Assembly: GCA_009809945.1 (NCBI GenBank)
Contig: WTPW01000020.1
Span: 10,650 to 74,649 of the forward strand
DNA: 64,000 bases
Source: Gigaspora margarita
Lineage: Eukaryota > Glomeromycota > Glomeromycetes > Diversisporales > Gigasporaceae
Direction of reading: 5' to 3'
Shown: in pieces, positions 1-10,492 of the stretch
Position numbering within the stretch: position 1 is the first letter of the stretch
Layout: the number at the start of each line of letters is the position of its first letter
The notes under the pieces: generated by a model
What the model saw: only the letters and a program-made list of their open reading frames with translations
The model's database searches: none
What the model was told of the DNA's origin: nothing
Made by a program: the position numbers and the translations under genes

Positions 1-913
1 GTTATGGAATCGTAACAAAATCGTTACTAGATTTTTGTGTTATAGTTACGATGTACCTGCTATAAGGTAAAAATATTGTGGCATTATAAATCGCAACAAT
101 ATTTTTTCTGTATCGTGGTTATATTGTGATAACGTCATCACTATATCGTAAAAATATCGTCAAAAATTTACAGGTTTCTGTAAAGTTTGTTAACACGTAA
201 TCTTCTTTAACAAATTTTTTTTCGTTTTCTAATATTATTAAAAATGATAATACTTTAAGCCTATATAATTTATAAGTTCGTTATCAAGGATAATCACAAA
301 TAGACTGATAATAGTTAACTGATTAGGCAAATCCTATCTATGATAGTCACTTTCACATTAATGCCCATTTACATTATTAAGCCCGGGAAACTGTCAGCCA
401 ATGCCATGGATTAAATACACAACATCTTACGTTGATACCCAGATAACATCTTGTCTATTTCTGAGACTATATCCTTTCACTTCAATTATGCATAAATCAT
501 ATCTATGATCGCAAATCAATAAAGGCTTATCCCGGTATATCAGACCAAATCATTTAAATTTAAAAAAAAGTTTAACTTATTAGTAATGTTTAACATGCCC
601 GATATTAAATCATACCTGGCGGCGAAGCCGCCACATGATCATGTGCTAATTTTGTTTAATTAATCCAAGTGAAACCATTGTGACACCCTAATCTACAGTA
701 CTACATTTAATAATTAGTGCAGGTTCTAGATTTATGCAATCTTATGATCCATATGATTTTGTATAAAGTTAAATCCGTATCGATATGCGAATTGTTAAAC
801 AAATTTAATAGATTGCATTACCTTATTACTTAAAAAATTATAGTTTGAACTTTAAATACATTAAAAGAAAAATGTCAAATTGACAAATAAATTTAAATGT
901 TCAAACCTTCAAC
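1..913. other. Intergenic, no gene seen
   Basis: AT-rich sequence upstream of the Sel1 pseudogene. It holds one short GC-rich hairpin (GGCGGCGAAGCCGCC, about 619-633) next to a CATGATCATG palindrome. I see no coding frame, RNA gene or clear promoter. Confidence 0.5.
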
Positions 914-1680
914 ATGCAACAATTGACATCGTCAGGAATTAATAAGCTTGCTGATAATAATCAACACGATATTTGCATAGAGAAAGACAATCATAAGACA
1001 TTTGAATTATATCTTAAAGATGACGAGATGGGGAATGCTGCTGGAACGTGTAATGTTGGAAATTGTTATTATTGTGGAATCGGAGTTGAAAGGGATTTCC
1101 GTAAGGCATTTGTTTATTACCAAAAAACTGCAGAGATTGGTGATGCAGCAGGAACATGTAATGTTGGATTCTGTTATCATTTTGGAAATGAATATTCATA
1201 AAGTATCAAAAAGCAGCAAAATTGGAGATATATTGGCACTCGATGTATGTTATGGTAATGGAATTGAGGAGTAAAAAAGGACACGATAAAAGGATTCAAA
1301 TATTTTCTAAAATCTGCGGAGGTGGGAAATGTTCAAGGAATAAGAGAAGTTGGACATTGTTATAAATATGGAACCGGAGTCGAAAAAAATGAACATAAAG
1401 CATTCGAATATTTTCAAAAATCTGCTGCTATGGGTGATGCTCTTGCAACAAATGATGCTGGTTTTTTGTTAATGAATATGGAATTGGAGTTTAAGAAGAC
1501 AAAAATAAAGCATTCGAATATTATAAAAAATCTGCGGATATGGGGTATCATGTGGGGACATATAATACAGGAAATTGCAATCGTTATCGAGTGGGAGTTA
1601 TAAAAGATGAAAGTAAAGCGTTCGAGTATTATAAAAAATCAGCAGAGATCGGATACGCTAGTGAAAAATCAAAGGAATAG
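914..1680 (+). pseudogene. Sel1-repeat (TPR-like) protein, frameshifted remnant
   Basis: Translation in shifting frames gives successive Sel1-like repeat units, for example CNVGNCYYCGIGVERDFRKA, GHCYKYGTGVEKNEHKAFEY and FEYYKKSAEIGYAS. Sel1 repeats are about 36-residue helical hairpins that act as protein-protein scaffolds; glomeromycete genomes carry very many, often beside kinase domains. The first frame runs 914-1201 and stops. Homology resumes in another frame at about 1195-1270, again in the frame of 1322-1480, and ends in a third frame at the stop at 1678-1680. No single splice obviously joins these pieces, because the breaks fall inside repeat units and some lack GT/AG borders. I therefore call it a pseudogene with at least three frame disruptions. 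About five repeat units remain. The next gene starts 213 bp downstream on the same strand. Confidence 0.75.
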
Positions 1681-1892
1681 CGTATGTACACATGAATGTA
1701 TTTAGTATATATTCTGTAGATTAATAAATTCCTTATATGGATGAACATCTCAACCAAAATTAAGCAACGTTTCCGCTATTTATTAATTTTGTGCAATGTT
1801 CAACATGAATATATTTGTCATAACTTTATTAAATATAGGCAGAAATGAAATTCAAACTTTCAATTCCGTAAACCTCTTTTACAAAACTAGTC

Positions 1893-4800
1893 ATGCCTAA
1901 ACAACGTATTGTAGTTCTTGGTGCTGGTGTTTCTGGCTTAACTACAGCTACTCTACTCTTACAGCAAAAAAAAAAGTTTGAAGTTACTGTGGTTGCAAAA
2001 CATTTTCCAGGAGATTTAACAAGTGAATTCACGAGTCCTTGGTATATATATATATATGCATTTATGTGTTAGTAATAATGCTATATTATATAATTAATAT
2101 ATTATACTCATATCATAGGGCTGGTGCACATTGGAGAAGTTATGCCATAAATGATGACATTAGACAGCAAGGTATGGCATTGACTAAGGTTGCATGCCGT
2201 AATAGGCTTACTAGAGTTGGAAAGTTACAACCTTTCGTCTTGAAGTTGTAATTTTTTTGTCGAAATAGGCGTAATTGTTGTAGTGCATGTAATGGTTATA
2301 ATGAGTGTAATAGCCATAATGAGTATAATGATTTGATTATGCTAATAAGTAATTGAATAAGGGCAGTAACACTAAGCCAGATATTAGCATGATTTCAGTG
2401 ATTTTGAAAAATAGTTTATTACGGAATTAAAGAATATGGATTGCTAATTTTTAAAAACAAAAAGTATTCTGATTAACTTGCATATGCAGCACACAAATAT
2501 TAGTACTTTCAAAAGAAAACCGGGTTTTGACTGACGAATTTATAACTTAAAGGACTCAACTTCTAGAAAATTTGATTGAATGATAATGGTAGAAGATTAA
2601 TAATTTCTTGTTATCTGGCATGATTTGACGGATACATGGGTATCGGCAGGATAATAGCAAAAGAACGTGGCCGAAGGCCTCGTGCGTTGCAATTATACTG
2701 TCGATGTCCATGATCCGTCAAATCATGCCAGATAACTAGTTTATCTGGCAGGTATGACGTATACACTTACGGAAAGAATTTTATATTACTTCCGCAAATT
2801 TTATTTAAAGTTGATAAATATTTGCGGAAATAATGTAAAATTTTTCCATCAGTGTTTACATAGTACCTGCCGGATAATAAATAGTTATTGGATGTGTAGT
2901 ATCCAATAACAGTTTTATTTGGCAGGAGAATTGAGAATACCGTGATCCGAAGGATCACGGGATGATCATTTTGGATGACAAATAAAAGAAGTATCTGGCT
3001 TTGAATTTAATGTGCTAACCTGGGCCCCGAAGGGACTCAGGTTGTCAAGCACATTAAATTCAAAGCCAAATACGCTGTTATTGGATGCGGAACATCCAAT
3101 AACGGATTTATTTTTCTTATTCTGTTATAACGCGAGTTTGTGTGAGTCTATTTGACGTATAACAACTGTTATTTTTCTTTTTCATAGTAAACAAGGGTCG
3201 TATAACAGTTGTTATACGTCAAATAGACTCACACAAACTCGCGTTATAACAGAAAAAGAAAAATAAATCCGTTATTGGATGTTCCGCATCCAATAACAGC
3301 GTATCTGGCTTTGAATTTAATGTGCTTGACAACCTGAGCCTCTTCGGGGCCCAGGTTAGCACATTAAATTCAAAGCCAGATACTTCTTTTATTTGTCATC
3401 CAAAATGATCATCCCGTGATCCTTNTTTGTTATAGCCCTGTAAAAATCATTAATTAACTCTAGTTGAATCCAGATATACTTCGTACTGCATGACATCACA
3501 TGCTGCGCAGTTACCTTATTATTTATACTACGATCTCATATATATGCATGGTGTGTTAGGATTAGTACATTTTCTATAATGGTAAGCGTAATACTTACCT
3601 TATAATTATCAATCGATACAATTGAAAATCATAACTTTCTAAAAATGAATCATTTAAATAGAATTTCATGTGATCGTACTTGGATTTATAGTGACCTCAA
3701 GTCGGCATCAGCTGTGAAAATTAATAAAAAAATATTAATTTTTTAAAAAACACCATACGGACTGTACTGTCATACTCAGTGCCAATATTTATCACGTTCC
3801 TGGTTTTAGCGCGACTGCGTCGCGCAGCTAACCTAATTAGTTTAAAAACAATTTACAAAATACATACTATTATTTTTCTTTTTCATAATAAACAAGGGTC
3901 GTATAACAGGTGTTATACGTCAAATAGACTCACACAAACTCGCGTTATAACAGAAAAAAAAAATAAATCCGTTATTGGATGTTCCGCATCCAATAACAGC
4001 GTATCTGGCTTTGAATTTAATGTGCTTGACAACCTGAGCCTCTTCGGGGCCCAGGTTAGCACATTAAATTCAAAGCCAGATACTTCTTTTATTTGTCATT
4101 CAAAATGATCATCCCGTGATCCTTCGGATCACGGTATTCTCATTTCTCCTGCCAAATAAAACTGTTATTGGATGCTACACATCCAATAACTATTTATTAT
4201 ACGACCCTTGTTTACTATGAAAAAGAAAAATAAGTACTATTTATTTCCCGCAACGGCGGGAATAAGAGGTACATCCCCGGTCATCTGAGGCCCGAAGGGC
4301 CACAGCAGGGTGGAGATTTACCGGGTTATTTCCCCGTAGCGGCGAAATAAGGGTATTATTCTTCGTTTTTATATGATGTCACGACGGGCTTTACGACTCA
4401 TAATCACTACTTTGATCAATAAAAAAAATCAAGTTTATTAGCAATGTTTGTTATTTCCTCGGTAACGCTTGTTATTTCCCCGGAAGCCCGGGGAAATAAC
4501 AAGCGTTGCCGGGGAAATAACAAACATTGCTATAAACTTGATTTTTTTACTGATTAAAGTAGTCATTATAAGTTGTAAACCCCCGTCATGCGATCATATA
4601 GAAACGTGGAATAATTAAATTTATTTATGCATCAATTGATCAGATTTTTTAGGAGCTGAGTCATTAAATTATAAACTCAAAAACATCCAGTTTTCTCCTA
4701 TAGGTACTTAAATGCAAATATTTGAAATTAATAATTTGAAATTTTAAAGCATAAGAATCGATTCTCATTAACATGTGATGTTATCTGTTATCTATCGTTA

Positions 4801-6447
4801 AATTTGTTAAGTTATTACACCTCTATAAGGAATACGGCATTTACAACGATTATGGCAATTACAACCATTACGAAATTATGACAGTTATTATTAGTTGTAA
4901 TTAGGGTAGTAATTCGTAATGTCCGTAATTATTACTTACGGTCAGCAACCTTAGCATTAACTTTGCCATAAATGACTATTAAGATTTGATATGATATTAA
5001 AATGTTTTATTTGGATTCAGAATTCGACAAAAAAACATTTCAATATTTTTGGGAGCTTGCCAAAATGAAAGAAAATAAATCAGGAGTTATTATCATAGAT
5101 GGATTTGATTATTGGGATAAACTTCCCGAAAATTTTTCTGATCCATGGTTCAAGACACTTTGCCCTAATGTAATAAATTTTTTTATTATTAATTTAGAGC
5201 ATAATCAAGTTCTATGATTTACAATATATATTCATTATACAACAGTATCGGCATCTCAAAAAGGAAGAGCTACCAGAGGGTGTTGAATTTGGAACCACAT
5301 ATAAAACAAGTAATCTATCAAATAAATTACTATATCTTTAATTTTGTGAATGATGTTTATTAACGTTAATTAAATTAACAAATTCTAAAAAAGTTTCTAT
5401 TAATGCACCAAAATACCTTGAATATCTTCTATATAAATTTAAATCTTTGGGTGGCACTACACAATGCACCACTGTATTTCACTTACATGATTGTATTGAT
5501 AGTAATACAGATATCGTGATTAATTGCTCGGGTATTCATGCCAGAACGCTAGGTGGAGTTGAAGATAATGATGTTTACGCAGCAAGAGGTCAAATAGTAA
5601 TCGTACAATTACCCCGTTCATATATTAACTGGACATTTGAAAGATATAGTGGTGGAAAAGGAGGAATTGGTATACATTTTCAATAATAATTATATTTCAT
5701 GATTATTGTTTTTTTAATATATAAAGTTTAATTAGATGGTGGGGGAACGATTACGTATGTGATACCTCGTGACAATGGAGAAGTAATTTTGGGTGGAACT
5801 TATGTAAGTATTATTATTATTTTTTTTTAAATTTTTAATAAATCTTAAATTAACATATTACTAATTCTTTTTTAATAACAAAGGAAAAGCATAACTAGTA
5901 AGTCATTTATGGGCAAAATATTTATTGTATTCACTTTTAACAAATTTTGAGTAATCTACTTTGTATACAGTTCAACCGAACCTGATCTTAAAGAAGCAAC
6001 TGCTATTGTACAAAGATGTTTATCTACTCGTTCAGATCTCTTGCCACAAGATCAAACTAATTTAACGATCAAGAGAAATGCTATTAGCTTTCGACCTTGT
6101 CGTAAAGGTGGCATAAGAATTGAAGCAGAATGGATATGTATGCACGAATATTTAATAATTTCTTATGCCAAAGTATATAAAAATAATTTTTGCATATGTA
6201 ATATATAATCTTTTTTTTTTCTCCCAGCCACTGAAAAGTTTGGAAAAAAAATTCTTATTTGTCATAATTATGGACATGGAGGTTATGGTAAATATAAAGT
6301 CTTTTATGAATATAAATGTATTTTATTTTAAGTTTTTTTGTTTGAAAATTAGTATTATTTTTTTTTTTTATTTAAGGATTTCAGTCAAGCTATGGAGCTG
6401 CTCAAAATGTTATAGAAACCATTAATAAATCATTAAGTAGTGATTAG
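1893..6447 (+). CDS. DAO: D-amino-acid oxidase (FAD-dependent), 10 exons, 356 aa
   Basis: Oxidatively deaminates D-amino acids to 2-oxo acids, NH3 and H2O2 using FAD. Exons by GT/AG and frame: 1893-2041, 2119-2171, 5021-5169, 5246-5309, 5394-5669, 5736-5803, 5884-5897, 5971-6137, 6228-6287, 6377-6447. They total 1071 nt with no internal stop, near the family's usual 340-370 aa. Seen in order: the FAD-binding GAGVSG at residues 10-15; SPWAGAHWRSYA; the substrate-domain stretch INCSGIHA followed by AARGQIVIV; TYVIPRDNGEVILGGTY, whose Tyr fits the active-site Tyr228 of the human enzyme; ISFRPCRKGGIRIE, whose FRP Arg matches human Arg283; and the C-terminal HNYGHGGYG signature. The protein ends SLSSD, so no SKL-type peroxisomal signal is visible. 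Oddities are a 2849-bp intron 2 full of inverted repeats and a 14-nt seventh exon. The gene looks potentially functional; splicing across intron 2 is inferred. Confidence 0.88.
2611..2735. mobile_element. Short TIR element (MITE-like), 125 bp
   Basis: The ends are a 23-bp inverted repeat starting TTATCTGGCATGATTTGACG and matched exactly at 2713-2735. There is no coding capacity. No convincing target-site duplication is visible. The terminus resembles that of the adjacent element at 2741. Confidence 0.65.
2741..2877. mobile_element. Short TIR element sharing TTATCTGGCA-type ends
   Basis: The left end TTATCTGGCAGGTA is answered by TACCTGCCGGATAA at 2864-2877. An inner hairpin (TTACTTCCGCAAAT with ATTTGCGGAAATAA) lies between about 2785 and 2835. 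The element stands five bases from the previous one and probably belongs to the same family. Confidence 0.55.
2949..3424. repeat. 476-bp nested palindrome
   Basis: Arms 2949-3170 and 3203-3424 are near-perfect reverse complements around an asymmetric centre (about 3171-3202, containing CATAGTAAACAAGGGTCG). Each arm carries smaller hairpins: GTTATTGG...CCAATAAC (3076-3102 and 3274-3300) and a larger one beginning GTATCTGGCTTTGAATTTAA (2991-3073 and 3301-3384). It behaves like several foldback elements inserted in one another. The right arm ends at the ambiguous base 3425. Confidence 0.8.
3795..3828. repeat. Dispersed 33-bp hairpin repeat, copy 1
   Basis: CGTTCCTGGTTTTAGCGCGA leads into GCGCGAC-TGC-GTCGCGC, a short GC-rich hairpin in otherwise AT-rich DNA. 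A close copy lies at 7394-7426. Confidence 0.6.
3872..4232. mobile_element. Foldback/TIR element repeating the palindrome arm
   Basis: The ends are a roughly 36-bp inverted repeat, TTTTTCTTTTTCATAATAAA at the left and its complement at 4197-4232. The interior 3902-4128 is a direct copy of 3203-3424, and 4128-4200 is the reverse complement of 2874-2948. The element is therefore a second, more complete copy of the unit seen in the palindrome. Confidence 0.7.
4357..4614. mobile_element. 258-bp foldback element
   Basis: A near-continuous inverted repeat. The core 4406-4563 pairs almost perfectly around GGAAGCCCGG, with stems containing TTGTTATTTCCCCGG. Outer arms pair more loosely out to about 4357 and 4614. 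A GC-rich pair of short hairpins with TTATTTCC ends lies just upstream (4240-4350). Confidence 0.7.
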
Positions 6448-8576
6448 CATTGTAATTGTATCATTAAATGTAATTATAAAGCTACAATGAGAATCATCCA
6501 TTCTAATCAAAATTTGCGATATAATAAAATTATATAAATACTATTTACGAAAACCTTACTAATAATATAATTTAAAAATTTTAAAATACATATATAAATG
6601 AGGGTTACAGAATTAAAATACTGTAATCGGATCTTGATAAAATAGATCCAGTAGGGGTTCAATCCTAAGGTTCAAGTTTCTGAGTTCGAATTAAATCAAT
6701 GACGTATTTATTTCAAAAAATCAATGATCTATAAATCATATTTATTTTTATTTGTAAATTTTTTATAAAATAATGAATTCTTTTATGATCGTAAATTTTC
6801 TTTTGAAAACTCTGAAACCCCTTAGTATATATTTTCAAATAAACAATGTATTAAGTTTACTCATTTTTTTAATCATTTGAAATTAATAACCTTTGCCATT
6901 AAAAAGTATACTGATTTCACGAAATGGGGTCTTCAAGCCTCCAATTTCATTTTCTGGTTTCAACAACTTAAAAACATAAAATTTTTAAAACTTAACTTTT
7001 TTTTATTTAATTTCGTTATCAAATAAATTTTGCAAACGGAAAGAAAAAAATTTATTATTATCTAATATTTAATTAATAATCATCATCAAATAATCTTAAA
7101 AATTCTTTCGATAACGTGGAAATTTTTGTGAAACAAGTTTATTTACCTACTATTTTACTACGGAACTATTTTATATCAGAATGATGCCCAAACATTCATT
7201 GTATGCTCTACAATGTTAGTAAATATAATAAACGAATTATCTAATGCATCTCTTGATCTATCTAATGATATGCACGTAATGCCATAAATTGTCGTATTTA
7301 TAGCAAAAAATGCTATAAAATATGACAGTTTTTAAAATTAAGTCTGCACCTCTAGTCTAATTCGACTCACTATCAAAGCTCACCTTGGTTTCCCGTTCCT
7401 GGTTTTGCGCAACTACGTTGCGCAGCACTTAATATATAAATAAATAATATAAAATATCCATAATTTTAAAATAAAGGTGTTTTAATTTTTACATATTTTG
7501 TCATTTGTACAAAAACTTCAAAATTCAAATAATAAATCATAACGCTAGAACAATGAAATGTGACATCGGTGACAAATACAATAAACAGTAAATTTGCTCT
7601 AAACATAATAGTCAATTGTAACCAGTATTAACGCTAGCGTTAGTGTTAGCAATTGTACAAAATTGGCTAATCGGATCAAATCCGATTGGACCAATTTCTG
7701 GGTCTAATTATAACTGATAAATATTTTTTACTAAACGAGGTTGAATGAAGCTTTTATTTTACTAAACAAGGTTGAATGAATTTTCGTTTCATGTATTATT
7801 AATTTTTTATTAATTTAACATTGACACATTTAATAACTTTTCCTCCATTAGCAGTTTTCTCAATTCCTATTGGTCGAGGCAATGTGCATAACAAGGAAGT
7901 GGAGGTAAATTATAAATGCAACTTTAAATTATGTATTTTTGTGAGTACTAAATCAATGAATTTACTAAATTCGTTCCGTATGTATTGTTTTTGCACAAAA
8001 TTTAATATTCATTTACTTAAAACTTTTTACAACAGTGCATATTGAAATGTTATTTCTATTATGATTGTGAGATAAAAATCATATTCATATAAAGAACACC
8101 GGAGTCTCTGAAATTAAATCTGTGTTAAAATCAAAAAAAAATCATATGCTTCAGATGTCCTGATATTACGTATTATATTTGTGCAAAAAAGATTTTTTTG
8201 TTCATTTGTCTCAAATTTCACTGGCTAAATTGTTTTGTTTGAAAGAAAAAATGAAAAAACATATAATGATCACAAAATTCTTGTGATCAAGGAAAGTCTT
8301 TGATCTCGTAATACAGTATATTTTAAATGTATGGAGATGTTTAAATTCATATTGTTGCCCTATTCAAAAGTTAAGGGCTATCAATTATCATAGTACTTAT
8401 CGGTAATTTACGTATTAGTAAAATTTATATTAATATAAACAAATAATATGACAATCATTTTGGTAAAATTTCGGTCTTTGTTCACGAATCTATCCAAAAT
8501 GTGAAATCTTAGAATAAAATACTTATAAAAGAAATGTCAGTTAATCTTATTTGAACAATTTTTCGATTTACAAGGG
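6448..8576. other. Intergenic between oxidase and kinase genes
   Basis: About 2.1 kb of AT-rich DNA without a supported gene. It holds a second copy of the GC-rich hairpin repeat (7394-7426), a small hairpin TCGGATCAAATCCGA (about 7672-7686), and a duplicated GGTTGAATGAA motif (about 7739-7780). A 75-codon frame at 7821-8045 has no features I recognise. Confidence 0.5.
7394..7426. repeat. Dispersed 33-bp hairpin repeat, copy 2
   Basis: CGTTCCTGGTTTTGCGCAAC followed by TACGTTGCGCAGC. It matches the copy at 3795-3828 with a few compensatory-looking changes in the stem (GCGCAAC/GTTGCGC). Confidence 0.55.
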
Positions 8577-10492
8577 ATGGCAATAATTCCTTGTAAGGAG
8601 TGCGGTCAAGGGATTGATGCAGAGATTTGTTGGTGCAAGCCATGCAATTCCAAACGCTTTGAGGATGATTTCCCAAACTGGACAAGTAATAGTTCTGAAA
8701 TAGATAAATTTATTCAAGAAACTCAAAAAAACTCTGAACGTCCTGAAACTATTTTCGAATGGTTTGATTATTCCAAATTTACAATCCTTAAACAAATTGA
8801 ATTCTCTAAAAATAATAAAGCCTATTGGGAAGATGGGCATATATTAAGCTGGAATGAGAAATCAAATAAGTGGAATCGACACGGTGGACAATGGGTTAAG
8901 TTAGTAACTCATTATTGTGAAAAATACTTGACTTCGAACTTTCTTAAATCGGTAAAAGTTAAAAAGTTTTTTTTAATATGTTGTTACAGTATAAATATCT
9001 ATAAATAAAATTATTACTCATCACTTTTTATTATAGGAATACGAATTCTCAAAAGTTAATCCTTCAAACCGACTAGTTTATGGGATGACGCGTGATCCCG
9101 CAACAAAAGATTATGCTGTAGTTGAAAAATTAATTGACATATGTCCCTTTTGTGGTCAAGAGTGGATGTGTCTCCGTTGGTGCCGCGGTTGCCATGCTAA
9201 TCGTTTCAAATCTGAATTTCAAAATTGGACTAGTGGCAATGAAGATATTGATTCTTTCATACATGACACTCAATTAACCGCTGAGTTTCCTGAACAGGTC
9301 CTAGAGTGGATTCCGGAAAGTCAGTTTATGAAATTTGATGAGATTGGCAGAGGTGGATTTGGCACCGTTTTTAAGGCTTATTGGAAAAAAGGACGTATTC
9401 AAAAATGGTGCACTATTTCAGGTGAATGGAAACGAGATGATCCAATGTGGGTTGCTATGAAAAGTGTAGAAAATGATGATGAATGTGGGTTACTTGAAGA
9501 GGTAGGATAATTTTTTTTTACTTCATATTTAGTTTTTTTTAGGAAATTCCCCTCATTCTAGTTATGCCTTTTTTTTTTAGGTTAAAAATTTACATCAATG
9601 TCTAAAGGTTAACTTATACTCTTTGGACTGTTATGGTATTACGCGACATCCTATTACACGAAAATATCTCATTGTCATGCGATATGCTGAGGAAGGTGAT
9701 CTACGAGCATTTTTATCTTCTAATTTTAAAACTTACACTTGGAAAAATCGCCTTGACAGATTATGGGGTCTCGCAACTGATATTCGCAGCATACATGAAA
9801 AAGACCTTGTTCATCGTGACTTACACAGCGGTAATGTACTTTTTGGCGCAGGTCGACGTAGCTTCGTTGCCGATCTTGGTTTGACATGTCAGGATGGTCA
9901 GGTTATGAAAACCCAGCCAAAAGGTGTTTTGCCGTATGTCGCGCCAGAAGTTTTTACCAAACAAATTTATACGAAAGCCACCGATATTTATAGTTTTGCT
10001 TTCATAATGTGGGAATCTACTTCTTGCAGACCACCTTTTCATGACAGAGCATACGATTTTGACCTTGCTCAAGAATTATGTAACGGATTAAGACCGCCAG
10101 TGATTGAAGGAACTCCAAAATGTTATGCTGATTTGATGTTACAATGCTGGGATCCTAATCCAAATAAACGCCCTACTGCTCAATCTTTGGTCGAAATTTT
10201 TGAGAAATGGCTTGAAATAATTTCTGGAAATTATATCCCTACAAAAGAAACTAATGAAATAAAAAGACAATTTGAACAAGCAGAACTAGAAAGACAAAGA
10301 AATCCATATCCCGTTATACCATTATCAAAATTAACCACACATACTATGGCAATTTTAACTAGTCGTCTCCTACCAACAGTTTCTCATCGTAAGTCAATGT
10401 ATCATCTGTTATTTTTTAATTTATAATTGTCAAAAGTCTCACATTATTTAATTTCAGAATACAGCTTCATTATTGGAGATGATTTGTGTTAA
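8577..10492 (+). CDS. Protein kinase with duplicated Cys-rich/NWTSGN N-terminal module
   Basis: Exons 8577-8951, 9037-9501, 9581-10388 and 10458-10492 give 560 aa; the first two introns are phase 0, the third phase 1. Residues 161-280 are a Cys-rich module (CPFCG, RWCRGC, FQNWTSGNEDIDSFI) leading into the kinase N-lobe. The kinase shows the glycine loop GRGGFG (229-234), VAMK (Lys267), HRDLHSGN (Asp360, Asn365), DLG in place of DFG (378-380), APE (401-403) and a C-lobe ending KRPTAQSLVEIF. All catalytic residues are present, so it is probably an active Ser/Thr or Tyr-like kinase. Residues 1-154 are a second, decayed copy: CKECG, CWCKPC, FPNWTSNSSEIDKFI, then an N-lobe whose glycine loop and VAIK lysine are lost, stopping near the hinge. 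An alternative last acceptor at 10464 would give a 573-aa end at 10538; the C-terminus is therefore uncertain. Confidence 0.85.

Larger units (their letters stand above)
2172..5020 (+). other. Giant intron 2 of the D-amino-acid oxidase gene
   Basis: The donor GTATGG follows CAA-G and the acceptor TTGGATTCAG precedes AATTCGAC. The join restores the family-typical IRQQ-EFDKKTF reading without a frame change (phase 1). The other eight introns of this gene are 66-91 bp. The excess of about 2.7 kb consists largely of nested palindromic elements, listed separately. One ambiguous base (N, 3425) sits at the end of the main palindrome, so the assembly here deserves caution. Confidence 0.75.

Noticed and set aside
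3779-4108. A 109-codon plus-strand frame
   Set aside because: It lies inside the palindromic element copy; the reading is a by-product of the repeat.
6680-6710. GGTTCAAGTTTCTGAGTTCGAA as a tRNA B-box
   Set aside because: No matching A-box or cloverleaf arms around it.
7821-8045. A 75-codon frame reading LITFPPLAVFSIPIGRGNV
   Set aside because: No recognisable domain, no neighbouring exons in frame, ordinary length for chance in AT-rich DNA.
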